Of a stretch of 64,000 nt of DNA, positions 31,347-42,200 are shown in pieces. Under the pieces are notes generated by a model, which was not told the origin of the DNA, made no database searches, and was given only the letters and a program-made list of their open reading frames with translations. Numbering within the stretch: the stretch's first letter is position 1; every line of letters starts with the position of its first letter. The position numbers were made by a program, and so were the translations under genes. This stretch comes from Cladosporium sp. IMV 00045 (lineage: Eukaryota > Ascomycota > Dothideomycetes > Cladosporiales > Cladosporiaceae), in the NCBI GenBank assembly GCA_001931905.2, contig MSJI02000517.1, positions 21,206 through 85,205 on the forward strand, read 5' to 3'.

Positions 31347-33466
31347 ATGCCCTCGCCCACCCGCCGCTCCGCCCGTGCAGCGCACCCATCCGTCCCGACG
31401 GCAACCCCCTCCTCATCCCAACCCTCCCTCCGCCGCGATCGCAGCACTCGCGGTAGCATCAGCCATCCCAAATCCACCACGCCTCAGCTGCGATCCAGCG
31501 AGGAAATGAGCGAACCTCCCCGCCGCAGCAAGCGCGCCCACCCCGCCGCCGAACCGGAAGTCCTCTCCGCCGCGCAAGACGCCGACGAGGAAGCCGCCGA
31601 GGACGAAGAGGAGGTCACCAGATGTCTTTGCGGACAGCAGGAATACCCCGGTCCTCCTCTCAGCGAGGCTTACGGCGCTTCTGAGGCTCAGGCCGACGAC
31701 GCGGGCGGCCTCTTCATCCAGTGTGATGGCTGCAGTGTCTGGCAGCATGGAGGCTGTGTGGGGATCTTTGACGAGAGTCAGAGTCCGGACAAGTACTATT
31801 GTGAGGATTGTCGGCCGAAGCAGCACGAGGTGCATGTTGACTCTAGAGGGTACGTGAAACTTTCTTGCAATCGTCGGGTAGAGCTGGCTGTATGGCTGTG
31901 TGGTGGCCCTTTGTCAGCCGCGCAGCTGCCTGTGCTGGTCGATGACTTCGTCGTGTCACATGCAAGATGCGCTCTCGTCAGTCAGATTGGCTCGCTGGCA
32001 TGTGAAAGCGAAGGCGATCACTTCTTGCACGCCACAGCAGCTTGACCCACATCTTCCCTCTCTCACAATCACACACCCCCGCGACAATGGCGCGCTATCA
32101 CACCGGATCAACCGAACGAGCAGCTGCTAAACAAGCATTGAACAGGCAACGCTACTCCCTCTACCTCCCCGTAACGTCCAAGCTCCGCCGCGCGAGCTTC
32201 GGCAGCAAGAGCGACGAGAAGGCAAGAAAAGAGCGTATGGAAATTTCCAGAGGCAGCATAGATCCTGTTTCTGGCAAGAGAAGAGGCACAATCAGGAGTA
32301 GAGAACACGATGAGGAGGCCGAGCAAATACAACGAGCTATCGAGGAGAGCGCCCGTGAAGCTGGTAGACGCGGTGGAAAGAGGAGCCGTGATGAAAGCAG
32401 TGAAGAGTGAGTCTTCTTGAGAGTGAGGCTTGAAGTGCTGCGACTGACACTTCACAGTGCCAAACAAGATTCTAAGCGTGCGCGACGAGTATCCGAATTC
32501 GGTCCTCCCGGTTCCAGAAGCGCAGCGATCGAGGATGAGTCCGACGATGACAACGAAGGAGGCACATTCACCGGTCGCTCCAAGAAAGCAAAAGCCGAGG
32601 CGGCAATGACTGCGCGACAATCGGAGCAGCGCGAGAAGGAGAACGAGCGTGAAAAAGCACGCGCAGAAGCTGCTGGACGACGACAAGCGAGAGCTGGCCG
32701 AAGACGACAGGATGGTGAGACCTGCGATACCCACCTCGAGACCTCTGACCCTACACTAACAAACCTCGCAGACGACTTCGAAGAACCGCCCAAACTCAAC
32801 TCCGCCTCCCATACATCCCCACCCCCCTCCTCCCAACCCGAAAGCCCACCTCCCGCCGCAGCGCAAGAAAAGCCCGCACAGAAAAAGACCGCAGGCCGCA
32901 AAGTCAAGCGCCTAGGCAACAATCAGTACACCAAACACCGCGGCGAAGCGCCCACCTCCGCCGGCGTGTCGAGCCCCCACGGCAAAAAGCGCACCAACAA
33001 CAGCCACACCAGCAGCGGCGACGAGCACGCCCTCGCCAACAGCAACGCAGACGGCACGTCCACGCCTGACGCCCCCACCACAAACGGCAACGGCAACGGC
33101 AACGGCGGAAGCAACAGCACCAGCAACGGCAACACAGGCACAGGCAAAGGCCGCTGGGGCAAGGGCAAGAAATCCGCTCTGCATAACAACGGCGGTCCTT
33201 TCTCGTCGTCAGAACCCGCAGAGCTCACCATCCCAAATATGGCCCGCAACCTCGACGCTATGATGGGCTTCATCCACAGGGCGCAGATGGATTTCGCTGC
33301 CGATAGGGCGAGGCTTGGAGGCGAGAGGAGTCCGCCTGGGGAAGAGGGGAGGGATGCCATGGAGTTGGCTGATGAGCTTAGTAGGGGGATTAGGGAGTGG
33401 CAGGGGAGGTTTAATGGGCCGGGACCTGGGCCGGGGGTTGTTGGAGGGGAGGGCGTGGCGACTTGA
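31347..33466 (+). CDS. PHD-finger chromatin protein, Cti6-like
   Basis: This is probably a subunit of an Rpd3-type histone deacetylase complex, as yeast Cti6, reading histone tails in the nucleus. Exons are 31347-31849, 32038-32406, 32458-32714 and 32772-33466, about 607 residues. The N-terminus is basic and Ser/Pro-rich. The PHD finger (about residues 92-155) has CLCGQQEYPG, FIQCDGCSVWQHGGCVG and YYCEDCRP, giving the C4HC3 zinc ligands. The RYSLYLPV motif opens exon 2's conserved part. A long charged, Ala/Glu/Arg-rich segment and Asn/Gly repeats follow, then RKVKRLGNNQYTKHR and a C-terminal helix (IPNMARNLDAMMGFIHRAQM). The first acceptor is a tandem CAGCAG. The third intron (57 bp) keeps frame if retained, so isoforms are possible. 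Confidence 0.8.
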
Positions 33467-33537
33467 TTTGATGGGTGTTGGTTTTTGATGCATGGTTGGT
33501 GTGTTCGGGCGTGAAGCACCAGGGCGAAGATGGATGA

Positions 33538-33545
<8 letters not shown>

Positions 33546-33571
<26 letters not shown>
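33546..33571. repeat. GGAT tetranucleotide microsatellite
   Basis: Six or so GGAT units lie just downstream of the PHD-finger gene's stop codon, probably in its 3' untranslated region. Confidence 0.8.
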
Positions 33572-36474
33572 GTTAGACAACAGGACCGTCCGATTTTCAT
33601 TTCCATGCCATGTCCTCTTACTCTTGAAATGATCCTGTTTCTTTCTTGATCCTGCATGATATCACACGTCAGGAGTGGTCTTTCCTTTTCTTTTTACATA
33701 TCATCGGTAACGCTACGCATAATCTTGCTCTACACTCATACATTCTTCTCATTCTTAGTCTTAATTCCAATACAGATGCAAATGGCAAATGCAACAACGC
33801 ACGCCGCTCACTTCCCTTTCTGCCTTCCCTCCCTCCCTTGCTCTCTTTCTCGCATTCTGAAAATCGAGAAAAAAGGCAGAGCAAAGACAGATTCGTCTCC
33901 CCTGGCAACTTCCATTCGCGGTAGCCCGTCGCCCCGACCGCTACTGTGTGTGGCTACGCGCCTTCGAGGTCTGGATCCTCGCTTCTGCAGGCGTTGCGAT
34001 GAGGAGGAGTTTTGCTCGTCAAGGCTGGGTGGGTAATTGAAGTGACGGGACCGAGAGGTGGGGAGGGTGGTGTTTTGCTTGCGTTTTGCTCGGGTTTGCT
34101 TTGGGCTACTTCGGTTCGACTACATCTCTTTTCCCGTCTTGGGGTCTTTTCGTCGTCGGGGACTTATTCGATAGGGAGGGGAAGACGTATAAGTAATATT
34201 ATAGGTATATACCTACCTACGTACCGGTCTAGGTAGCCTTTGTTTAGGGTAATAGATATTATTTAGTACGCGAGTTCTCTTACTTAGTAGGAAGGGATGG
34301 AGGAGTTGGGGGGATGGGGTGGGAGTTTGGGAGGGGAGCGACGGTGGTTTTTTTTTAGGGACTCTTCTTTTCTTTTGGGGTCGGACGGGCTGGTTTGGGA
34401 GGGTTGAGGCTGAGGTTTTGGGGGTTTGAGAGTTGGGGGGCGTAGTATGTGTCCTGAACTGGTGAAGATAGGTTGGGTTGCAACCCCATGGGTGGAGTTT
34501 TGGAGGGTTAAGTTGCTACTACCTCTTTTTCATTGGAAATGGGTTGGGTTAGGTCGTTTTTCACCAACGCATCGAGGCGATGCTGAGATTGAATAGGCCG
34601 GATGAGTGAGAGGTGTCATCATCTCTGTACCTCGTGCCTGTTTTATACTTGGTTCAGATGGCCCCTGGGGCGACGGCTGACGGTATGTTCTCTGGCTTAT
34701 CGTTCGAAACCTATATTGCTTTTCAACAGCTCGTGGCACAGTGAGTGCTCTGTTTTGCGTGCTTGTTGCACGAGATTCTTTTTCGGTAGCTCCTCACTGG
34801 TCACTCCGGGTGGGCATCTGTTGTCGCCCTGTGACGCTGGCGTGGAGTCTCTCATCTCTCTTTCTCCTTTTTTTACTACCTCGTTCACTTCACGCGGCCA
34901 CAGCCCAGGCGCATAGCCACAGAGTCCCGATGTTAGCTGCACGAAGGAGATGGATGAGGCATGCCACATACATCGTATTGGCCCAGCCTCACCACTCCCA
35001 GCTAAAGACTATAAGGGCATCCACCTATACATGAGCAACGCCCGTCGACCAGCGCTGTTTTAGCCTTCGGGGAGCGTACATGATGGGCCCATGCCGATAG
35101 GATTCTGGTCTTGTTCCCTGCTGTGCGGTACGGCGATGGTGCGATGCTACGTCCATGTACGCAAGACCTCTTCTCTGATCTTGTTACGTTTGATGACGGC
35201 TTCCACGGTCTAGGAGAACGGCAAGGAACCATCGTCAGTGGCGAGGCTCAGGTTGCCGAGGCTGCTGCTGCTCCTGCTGCGGTAAACCTCATTTCCATGA
35301 CCAACCACTCGCTCGATCTCAGGCCTTGCCTTGCAGGGTTGAGCAAATAGCACTTGCGTAGTATGTCGGTTGCTTAGGCTGCGATGTGGTGCTTGGTGCT
35401 TGCCCATTCTGACATGCATCTTAAGAAAATGATCGACTGATCGACCTGAGCCGCCTGAACTCTGTTTCGAGGGAGGGTCACATTCTCTACCTCGCAGTAA
35501 TTTCTCATGCAGGTCGTGCAGGCATCTTTGCGGGCAAGTAGGCAGACAGGCACTACAAGGCACGGCGGGCTGTCCTGGTTGGGTTGGGTTGGAGGAGGAT
35601 CTACACGCCACATCTTTGACGATGTCCTGGAGCCGAGGCATCGTGCTGGGATTCCATTGTAATTTCCAGGTTTCTGGGCTTTCGAGAGGGGTTGGATGAG
35701 GCGGACTGTTTGTTTGCATGCTTGTGGACTTTCCGGCATAACGGGTCTTGCGGCCATGCTGTTGAGATCGTAAGTCTGCAGTGTTAGCTATTGTTGAAGC
35801 GGGTCCGGCGCTTTGAACAGCGCAGATGATGTGATGGCTGCTGGCTGTGCAGTAGGGCGACGCTTGGTCTTGTTCTACTGTATGGCGAAAATGCCGTTTC
35901 CCCTAATCATCTGGGAGGACTCATCAAAGACGAGGAATAGAGCTGAACGGAGGCAAGTCTGCCAGATTGCAGAGGAACATCAGGTGTTGTACCTGATCTT
36001 CACGGCCAACATCCTTGAAGATAGACAGACTATTCAAAGTCAGTCGTTGCCCTATCCCTACCCTCTCATGCTAAGCAGGGCTGTTCCTCCGAGAGAGTTT
36101 TCCAACCCGCAGCTTGGAGAAGCTTGACCACTCCGCATTCAGACAACGGCTCGCGCGGGCCTTGCAGATCTGCAGACTTGTGGGTCGCGATGGCTTGACT
36201 AGCCTGGGACGTTCACGACTGTCACACTGCGTCGCCTGCCTGTTTAGGACGACGCATCTTGATTTCTCCACGATGCTTCATTGTTAGCCTCACTTCATGG
36301 GCCAATCAATGGCTCCTTATTTGGAATGAGTCTCCTCACGCGCACGTTTGCCGTTGACTTTGACGTCGACGTTGGAGCAACGACGCAACGCAACGGCCTG
36401 CCAGCACAGCCGTTGGTTCGTCCCATGGACGCGTCGATTGGATTGAGAGACGAGTTTGGGCGGTCGCAGAAGGG

Positions 36475-36480
36475 TATAAG
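36475..36480 (+). promoter_or_regulatory. TATA-like element
   Basis: TATAAG lies 83 bp upstream of the peroxidase ATG. It fits a short-leader core promoter; seen by eye only. Confidence 0.35.
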
Positions 36481-36562
36481 GTCTTCTTGCTCGTCCTAAC
36501 ATGGCTTTGAAGCAGCTCTCGTTCAAGACGCTCGCTTCTCTTGATTACTCCCTCTTTCCAAC

Positions 36563-38012
36563 ATGAAGTCCAGCTCCCTCTTCGGCCTTGCCCTGGCGGG
36601 TTTGGCCAATGCCTACCCGAACATTCTGCAACATCTGGAGGAAGTGGAGGGGACTGCCAGCCGTCATGCGAAACGACAGACGCCTTTCACCACTCCTCCC
36701 TTCGATGCGAAGTCGCAGTATGTCGACACTACCGGTTCGCATGCTTTCAAGGCTCCCGGTCCGTCGGATCAGAGGGGTCCTTGTCCTGGTCTTAATGCAA
36801 TGGCTAATCATGGCTACTTGCCTCACAATGGCATTGCCACCATCGATCAGTTCATCGAGGGCACTGGCAAGGGTAGGTATTCTGGCGCAAGATTGCTGTC
36901 ATCCGACGATGCTGACAAGAAACAGTCTTCGGGATGGGCGTCGACCTCGCCACTTTGCTCGCGGTCTACGGCGCCGCCGTCGATGGCAACCTCGTAAGCT
37001 GGTCCATCGGCGGGCCCGACAGTCGCGTCTCCATCCCCCTCAACCTCCTCGGCCAGCCGCAAGGAATCTCCGGTTCGCACAACAAGTACGAGGGCGACGC
37101 TTCCCCAACCAGAGGCGATTTGTATGTCACCGGCAACGATTACGATCTCGTGCTGAGTCGCTTCCAAGATCTGTACGATCGCGGCAAGGCCAAGGATGAG
37201 TATGACCTGCAGCTGCTCACCGACCAACGCCACACGCAGTTCCAGGCGAGTATCCACGAGAACCCGTATTTCTTCAACGCGCCTTTCTCCGGTGTCATCG
37301 GTACGTGTTCAACCCTCTTCCACCTCCTCCCTCTCCCAATCCACTGACCCACCTCCCAGCTCAACCGGCCGCTTGGTCATTCATCTACCGCTTCATGGCC
37401 AACAAGAGCGAAGAGCACCCTCAAGGCCTGCTCGACGGCGAGGTCCTCAAATCCTTCTACGCCATCACGGGCGACGACGGCGACTTCAAGTACACGCGGG
37501 GCCACGAACGCATCCCGGACAATTGGTACACGCGCAACGCGATCGACGCCTACACCATCCCCTATCTTACCCTGGACTCCACGCAAATGCTGCTGCAACA
37601 CCCCGAATTCGCCTCTATCGGCGGCAACACGGGCAAGGTTGACTCGTTTGTGGGTTTGGATCCGAATGATGTTACGGGTGGCGTGTTCAACGCGAAGACG
37701 CTGGCCGACGGCAATAATCTTTTCTGCTACGCCATGCAGCTTACCGTCCAGGGCGTGCCGGATATTATTTCGGGCTTATTTACGGATGTCAATGAGGCGG
37801 TAGATAAGTTGGGGAGCGCGCTGAATGATGCCACCAATTCGCTGGGTTGTCCCAGTTTGAATAAGGTGGATAAGGGACAGTTTGATCAGTTCCCCGGGTA
37901 TACGGAGAAGTAAGTCTGACCTAGATTGTGCTTTTGTGGTTGTTGATGTAGTTGCTAACGTTGGTTGTGCAGATATGATAGTTACAGTCCGCCGAAGAAC
38001 GGGATTCTTTAG
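36563..38012 (+). CDS. Secreted heme-thiolate peroxidase (chloroperoxidase/UPO family)
   Basis: This is a secreted heme enzyme of the chloroperoxidase/unspecific peroxygenase family, using peroxide to halogenate or oxygenate organic substrates. Exons are 36563-36872, 36926-37300, 37360-37909 and 37973-38012, all with matching phases, giving 424 residues. The signal peptide is MKSSSLFGLALAGLANA. The proximal heme-ligand motif is PCPGLNAMANHGYLP (PCP). The acid-base region reads KYEGDASPTRGD, with Glu and Asp in the place of the family's E-H/G-D-x-S motif. The last exon is only 40 bp and encodes YDSYSPPKNGIL. The length fits the long group of the family. The specific activity cannot be told. 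Confidence 0.9.
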
Positions 38013-38335
38013 AAGAGTCGTGGAAGGGGTCTATTGCGAAGTAATGAACTGTTGGCGTGGCCGACATGACTTAATGTATCCATTCTTCTTCTCTGGAAGA
38101 TCGTTTCGCATTCCAAAAAAACACCAATCGTCGTAATGATTCGAGCTTCAACGCTGGAAAAATCTCATGCAATACGTGACAAACACAATTCTGAAAATGG
38201 GTAAGAATGCGTGGAAGGTTTCGTCTATTGTTATTCCTATGACCTTTCGCCGAGCCCTATCCATCTTCATAAACAACAACTCCCCTCACCACATCCCATC
38301 TGACAACAATAAATCCCCACCCCCCATATGTCTCC
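38013..38335. other. Intergenic, convergent 3' flanks
   Basis: This lies between the peroxidase (plus) and the cupin gene (minus). Nothing else is seen. Confidence 0.45.
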
Positions 38336-39100
38336 TCAAAGACGAGCCTTCTCCCCCTCCCCCTCAGCCATCAAACTCGGATGCGGCGTCCTCACCGGCC
38401 TGGTGACAACATAAAACGCCAACCCCTCCGACTCAGTCGAAAACTGCACTTTCGAACCGACGTGGAAAAAGGCGAAATCACCCGGCACGAGGTGGTGTTT
38501 TATGCCCGTCGCTTCGTCCTTTAAACATGTCAGCAATCGCCGTTCAGCTCAATCTGTCGAGACTGTCCTCGTGACGGAGATCCATCCAACTCCCAAAACG
38601 AATCGAATGATCGTAAGGAATTGTATGCGAAGGAATGACACGCAACGTACCAAAACATCCACACTCCCCCTCAACACGAACTTGCTCTCCTCGAACTCAT
38701 ACGCGGCTGGTCGAGCGGGTCCGGACTCGATTTTGTAGAGGCCTGAGGTGAGGTATGTGGGTTGCGAGGTTGTGTTGGTGCGCGTGCTGTGGAAGTCGGC
38801 CGTGCTGCCGTTGACGCCCGCGGGGAGGGGGAGGGGTGCGGCGCTGGCGGATTTGATTATTGTTAGGGGGATGGGGGACACTGGGGGTTGGGTTAGTTGG
38901 TTGGTCGGGTTGATGGGGGGAAAGGCTGGGGGAGGGAGGGTTGGGTGAGGTTTTGCGTACTTTTCGATTGAGGGTATAAGGGATTTTGCTAGATTGGGTG
39001 AGGGTGAGGACCGAGTGATCGATCAAATGTATGTATTTCTCATTGTATCTCGTCGATTTTAAGTATTGCTGCTCTTTGCGGGTGTCGTACCGATTGTCAT
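38336..39100 (-). CDS. EutQ-like cupin protein, first exon uncertain
   Basis: This is a small single-domain cupin resembling EutQ-type proteins found in fungi; the biochemical role in fungi is unknown. The supported exons are 38880-38651 and 38518-38336, joined by an intron with GTACGT...TTTAAAG. The beta-barrel motifs are YEFEESKFVLRGSVDVL, HHLVPGDFAFFHVGSKVQF and EGLAFYVVTRP. Exon 38880-38651 has no ATG and begins after a CCCCCAG acceptor, so a short first exon is needed. One phase-compatible choice is a 10-nt exon, ATGACAATCG (39100-39091), with a 210 bp intron, giving about 140 residues. That first exon is a guess. Confidence 0.6.
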
Positions 39101-39818
39101 AGGGATTGGACGAACGATATCGGAACAGGCGGGTGGAGCCCGGATGGGATCCCGATGGTGGATTTCGTGATGCCGGAGAACCATGTTGTTTCACTGCCTG
39201 ATTTAGCAATATTGTGATGGTATTAATCGGTTTTGTATAGCCGAGGGTCGATGAATCGCTACTTAGTCCCAGGTATGGCTGCAATATATCGTATTTTGTT
39301 GTGATTGGGGACAGTTTGGGTTTGGGTGATGTGATGAGGTCGGTTAATGCTTCTCGTCTAATTATCAATAACTTTTCTTGGTCCCATGTTTCTAGCACTT
39401 TTCTTTTGGACAAATTGCATCTCGGTGGTCTTATGGAGAGCAGTCTACGAAGCTCAGGGGTTGTATAAAAAAGAAGTGGGGCTATCTCGATGCACGTAAC
39501 TGCAGCAACATCGATACATAATGTCATGTGCTTAGCAGTCTGACATCGATCCCTTGGCTTGTCACATAGAAGCACCGGATTGGCCGGACTTCTGTAAAGC
39601 TGTGAACTGTTGCTCCCAATGCTCAGTTTCTATCATGTCGTTGCTGACGTTGTTCGTCTGACACGCATTGCCAAGGGTTGCTCAGCTCATCCCTCATTCT
39701 GATCCTTAGGTGGAGCTGAGCTATGAACGATCATCTATTATTAATACCTGAAGATGGCCACCTGAGCACGGTCTTCTATGGAGGTTTTCGACTAAGCCTA
39801 CTCCAGAAACAAGTCAAG
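39101..39818. other. Intergenic, divergent promoter region
   Basis: This is presumed promoter sequence for the cupin (minus) and NmrA-like (plus) genes. A long minus-strand frame across the cupin's first intron continues to 39575 but looks like random open sequence. Confidence 0.4.
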
Positions 39819-40826
39819 ATGCCTCGCATTCTAGTGATCACCTGCCCCAGCGGTAAACAATCCTCTCAACTCATCTCACATCTCTACAGCGACAAGACCA
39901 ATCCCGAAACAAGGTTCACCCTACGATTAGCCGCCCATTCTGATGCATCAGCGGCAAAACTCGCTTCCAGCTACCCAGAAGCAGAGATATGTCAAACTGA
40001 CCTGTCGAGCCTTCCCGCTTGCATCGAGCTTCTCAAAGGCGCGACAGCTGTCTACCATGTTGGGCCATCATTTCACTCGAGAGAGAAAGAGATGGGGCTA
40101 AACATGGTCGACGCTGCCGTGACTGAAAGCCGCAGGCCGGGCAACCAGTTTGAGCATTTCGTCTTCTCCTCCGTGTTGGGCACCCAGCACCGTGCGCTCA
40201 TGCAGCACGACCTGAAGAGCTACGTGGAAGAACGATTGATGCTCAGCCCGATCAACTGGACGATTCTGCAGCCGACGAACTTCATGGCAATGTATCCTGC
40301 TGCGCATTTTGCGAAACAGGACAGACCTGTCATGGAGCGGTTGTGGAATCCGAAGACTCCCAACAGCTTGATCGACTTGAAAGATCTTGCTGAAGCCGCG
40401 GCGAAGGTCCTCCGAGAGGGGCAGCCGCATTACCTCGCTCAGTACCCGTTATGCAGCACGTTGCCAGTCTCCGACGAGGAAGTCGCAAAGATCATCTCGA
40501 AGAAGATTTCGAAGGAGGTTATTGTCAAGACGCCCACTTTCGAGGAGGCGGTGAACAGGACTCTCACTTATCTCTTTGGGGTTGATGAGCTGTCGTCATC
40601 TCATGAACTGCTTGGCCCTGCTGATGGCAAAGGCGGTACTGGATCAGCTGGAGAGCTGAGACGTGACATCACTCGGGACGAGGCTTCTAGGTTGGTTTTG
40701 TTCTACAACCATCGTGGTCTTGTGGGAAGTCCGAATGTGCTTCGTTGGCTGTTGGGTCGTGAGCCGACGAGTGTGGAGAGCTGGGTCGAGTCTCAATTGA
40801 GAGATGCTGCTTTGAATTGCGATTGA
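39819..40826 (+). CDS. NmrA-like NAD(P)-binding protein
   Basis: This is an atypical extended SDR of the NmrA-like group: such proteins bind NAD(P) and act as redox sensors, regulators or reductases. It is intronless and 335 residues long from the ATG at 39819 (MPRILVITCPSGKQSSQL); 32 further in-frame codons upstream lack similarity. The Rossmann start ILVITCPSGKQSSQLISHL replaces the usual GxxGxxG with a Ser/Gly-containing loop. EICQTDLSSLPACIELLKGA, AVYHVGPSFHSREKEMGLNM and NWTILQPTNFMAMY are family-like. There is no YxxxK at the usual place, which fits a non-enzymatic or altered member. Confidence 0.75.
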   Translation: MPRILVITCPSGKQSSQLISHLYSDKTNPETRFTLRLAAHSDASAAKLASSYPEAEICQTDLSSLPACIELLKGATAVYHVGPSFHSREKEMGLNMVDAAVTESRRPGNQFEHFVFSSVLGTQHRALMQHDLKSYVEERLMLSPINWTILQPTNFMAMYPAAHFAKQDRPVMERLWNPKTPNSLIDLKDLAEAAAKVLREGQPHYLAQYPLCSTLPVSDEEVAKIISKKISKEVIVKTPTFEEAVNRTLTYLFGVDELSSSHELLGPADGKGGTGSAGELRRDITRDEASRLVLFYNHRGLVGSPNVLRWLLGREPTSVESWVESQLRDAALNCD

Positions 40827-41351
40827 TTGCCTCAGAAGATAAGGGTAGCGACCCACTTCATATCGTATTAAATGCGATTGTATGAATGACCAGCGTTGTT
40901 TGCTTCCTTGATCGTGATACTATGATACTTCGCATTGGCGAAATGGGCGGAAAAGGTGTCACTCGCCAAGTCAGTCAGCTTAGTACTCAAGCGGCCCCTT
41001 AAGCAAGATATCCATATCTCCGATGCGTGTACATTTATGAAGTTACAAGATGAGGTGGCTGGGACGGAAGCATGGTAGTAGAAGTTCGTCGTCAGGAAAG
41101 GTGACTCGCGCCAAGAAAGCGCCGAAATTGAGGCGGTTTCACCATCTGTTCGACGCAAGATCCTTCGTTCACTTTCGCATTCAAGAAATTGTAATGAAGT
41201 ATGATGCAACAACATCATACGACCGAAGTCACCCCTAGGTAGTCCTTCAGTAGTCCTTCAGAATATCTTCCGGCAGTCTTGCCACCTGCGGACTCTGTTC
41301 ATCGCCAACTCGACTTCTCTTTGCTCTCTTCGCTGCTACGATGCGATACAA
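40827..41351. other. Intergenic, no gene seen
   Basis: This is the presumed 3' end of the NmrA-like gene and promoter of the F-box gene. Two near-identical AGTCCTTCAG copies lie at about 41239-41261. Confidence 0.45.
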
Positions 41352-42110
41352 ATGTCTGGATTACTATCGCTTCCAAATGAGATTTTTCTGGAGATCTGGA
41401 GCTTTGTGGGTGCTATGAGCATACCGTCTCTAGTTCGACTATCAGCCGTGAGCCGCCGGACGCGCTCCTTTTGGGAAAAACATTCTACACCCATAGTTGA
41501 CCAAGCTCTACAGCTGGGGGCGCCCGACTATCGGGATGTTATTGCTCTCACGCTCCTCGAGGCCCGTTGCCCTGTGCCCATCAAAGGGTTTCACTCCTTC
41601 GATCAGTCTCAGGAAGATCCACCCATTCGTCTCTATCTTCCTCAGCTATTACAGAACATCGATCTCGCATCCACAGTGTCTTACGGGATGCCATCGTGGG
41701 ATCTGGATCTCGGACAGGACGAACCTTTCACCTACCCGCTACCACCTGTTTATTACTTGATGCGCAAACTCAGGGTCGCATATCACTATCCCGAACTTCG
41801 GCGGCCACTTTGCGCCGCTGTCGTGGACTTGTCGGCCGACGCTATGCATGTATGGGAGCGCCTGGAATGCTGGCTCTACCGTAACGCACCCATTGATCTC
41901 TCTGTTGCCCATAAAATTAAAGATTCCTCCAAGAGGAAGGTGTTGGACGACGGCTACTTAGAGCCCTGGGCTATGGCCGACGATTGGGAATTTATCTATG
42001 ATATCGGCGGTACCGTCTGGCTTGATAGAGATTCCGGCAGGTCCGAGGAGCCAGATAGGGATTATCTTGAGTGGGGTGGTCTGAAGGAACCTAGACCTTG
42101 GTTCCACTAG
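41352..42110 (+). CDS. F-box protein
   Basis: This is a probable substrate adaptor of an SCF ubiquitin ligase. It is intronless, 252 residues. The N-terminal F-box (about 4-45) reads LLSLPNEIFLEIWSFVG then SLVRLSAVSRRTRSFWEKH, with the Leu-Pro and the later Leu-x-Ala-V-S-R pattern expected. The rest has no leucine-rich or WD repeats that I can see, so the substrate-binding part is of unknown type. Fungal genomes carry many such short, fast-evolving F-box genes. It lies directly beside the deaminase-like gene, tail to tail (90 bp apart). Confidence 0.75.
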   Translation: MSGLLSLPNEIFLEIWSFVGAMSIPSLVRLSAVSRRTRSFWEKHSTPIVDQALQLGAPDYRDVIALTLLEARCPVPIKGFHSFDQSQEDPPIRLYLPQLLQNIDLASTVSYGMPSWDLDLGQDEPFTYPLPPVYYLMRKLRVAYHYPELRRPLCAAVVDLSADAMHVWERLECWLYRNAPIDLSVAHKIKDSSKRKVLDDGYLEPWAMADDWEFIYDIGGTVWLDRDSGRSEEPDRDYLEWGGLKEPRPWFH

Positions 42111-42200
42111 TAATTGGTAGCCTTGATTGTGCGAGGACAGAAGTGAGGAAACTTGCAAAAGGCTATGGGGTTATGCACTTTGAGCTTGTAATTTGCTACC

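Larger units (their letters stand above)
33467..36562. other. Gene-poor 3.1 kb region
   Basis: No convincing gene. It contains a GGAT tetranucleotide tract, a short AT-rich stretch with ATATAC/CTACCT palindromic runs (34180-34275) and a strongly G-rich plus strand (34290-34460). The 169-codon minus-strand frame at 35210-35719 is Cys- and Pro-containing but matches no family I know. I cannot exclude a small orphan gene or an untranslated RNA. Confidence 0.45.

Noticed and set aside
35210..35719. 169-codon minus-strand frame with a Cys-rich patch, considered as a Zn2Cys6 factor
   Set aside because: The Cys spacing does not match CX2CX6C, there is no basic linker, and another overlapping frame is equally open.
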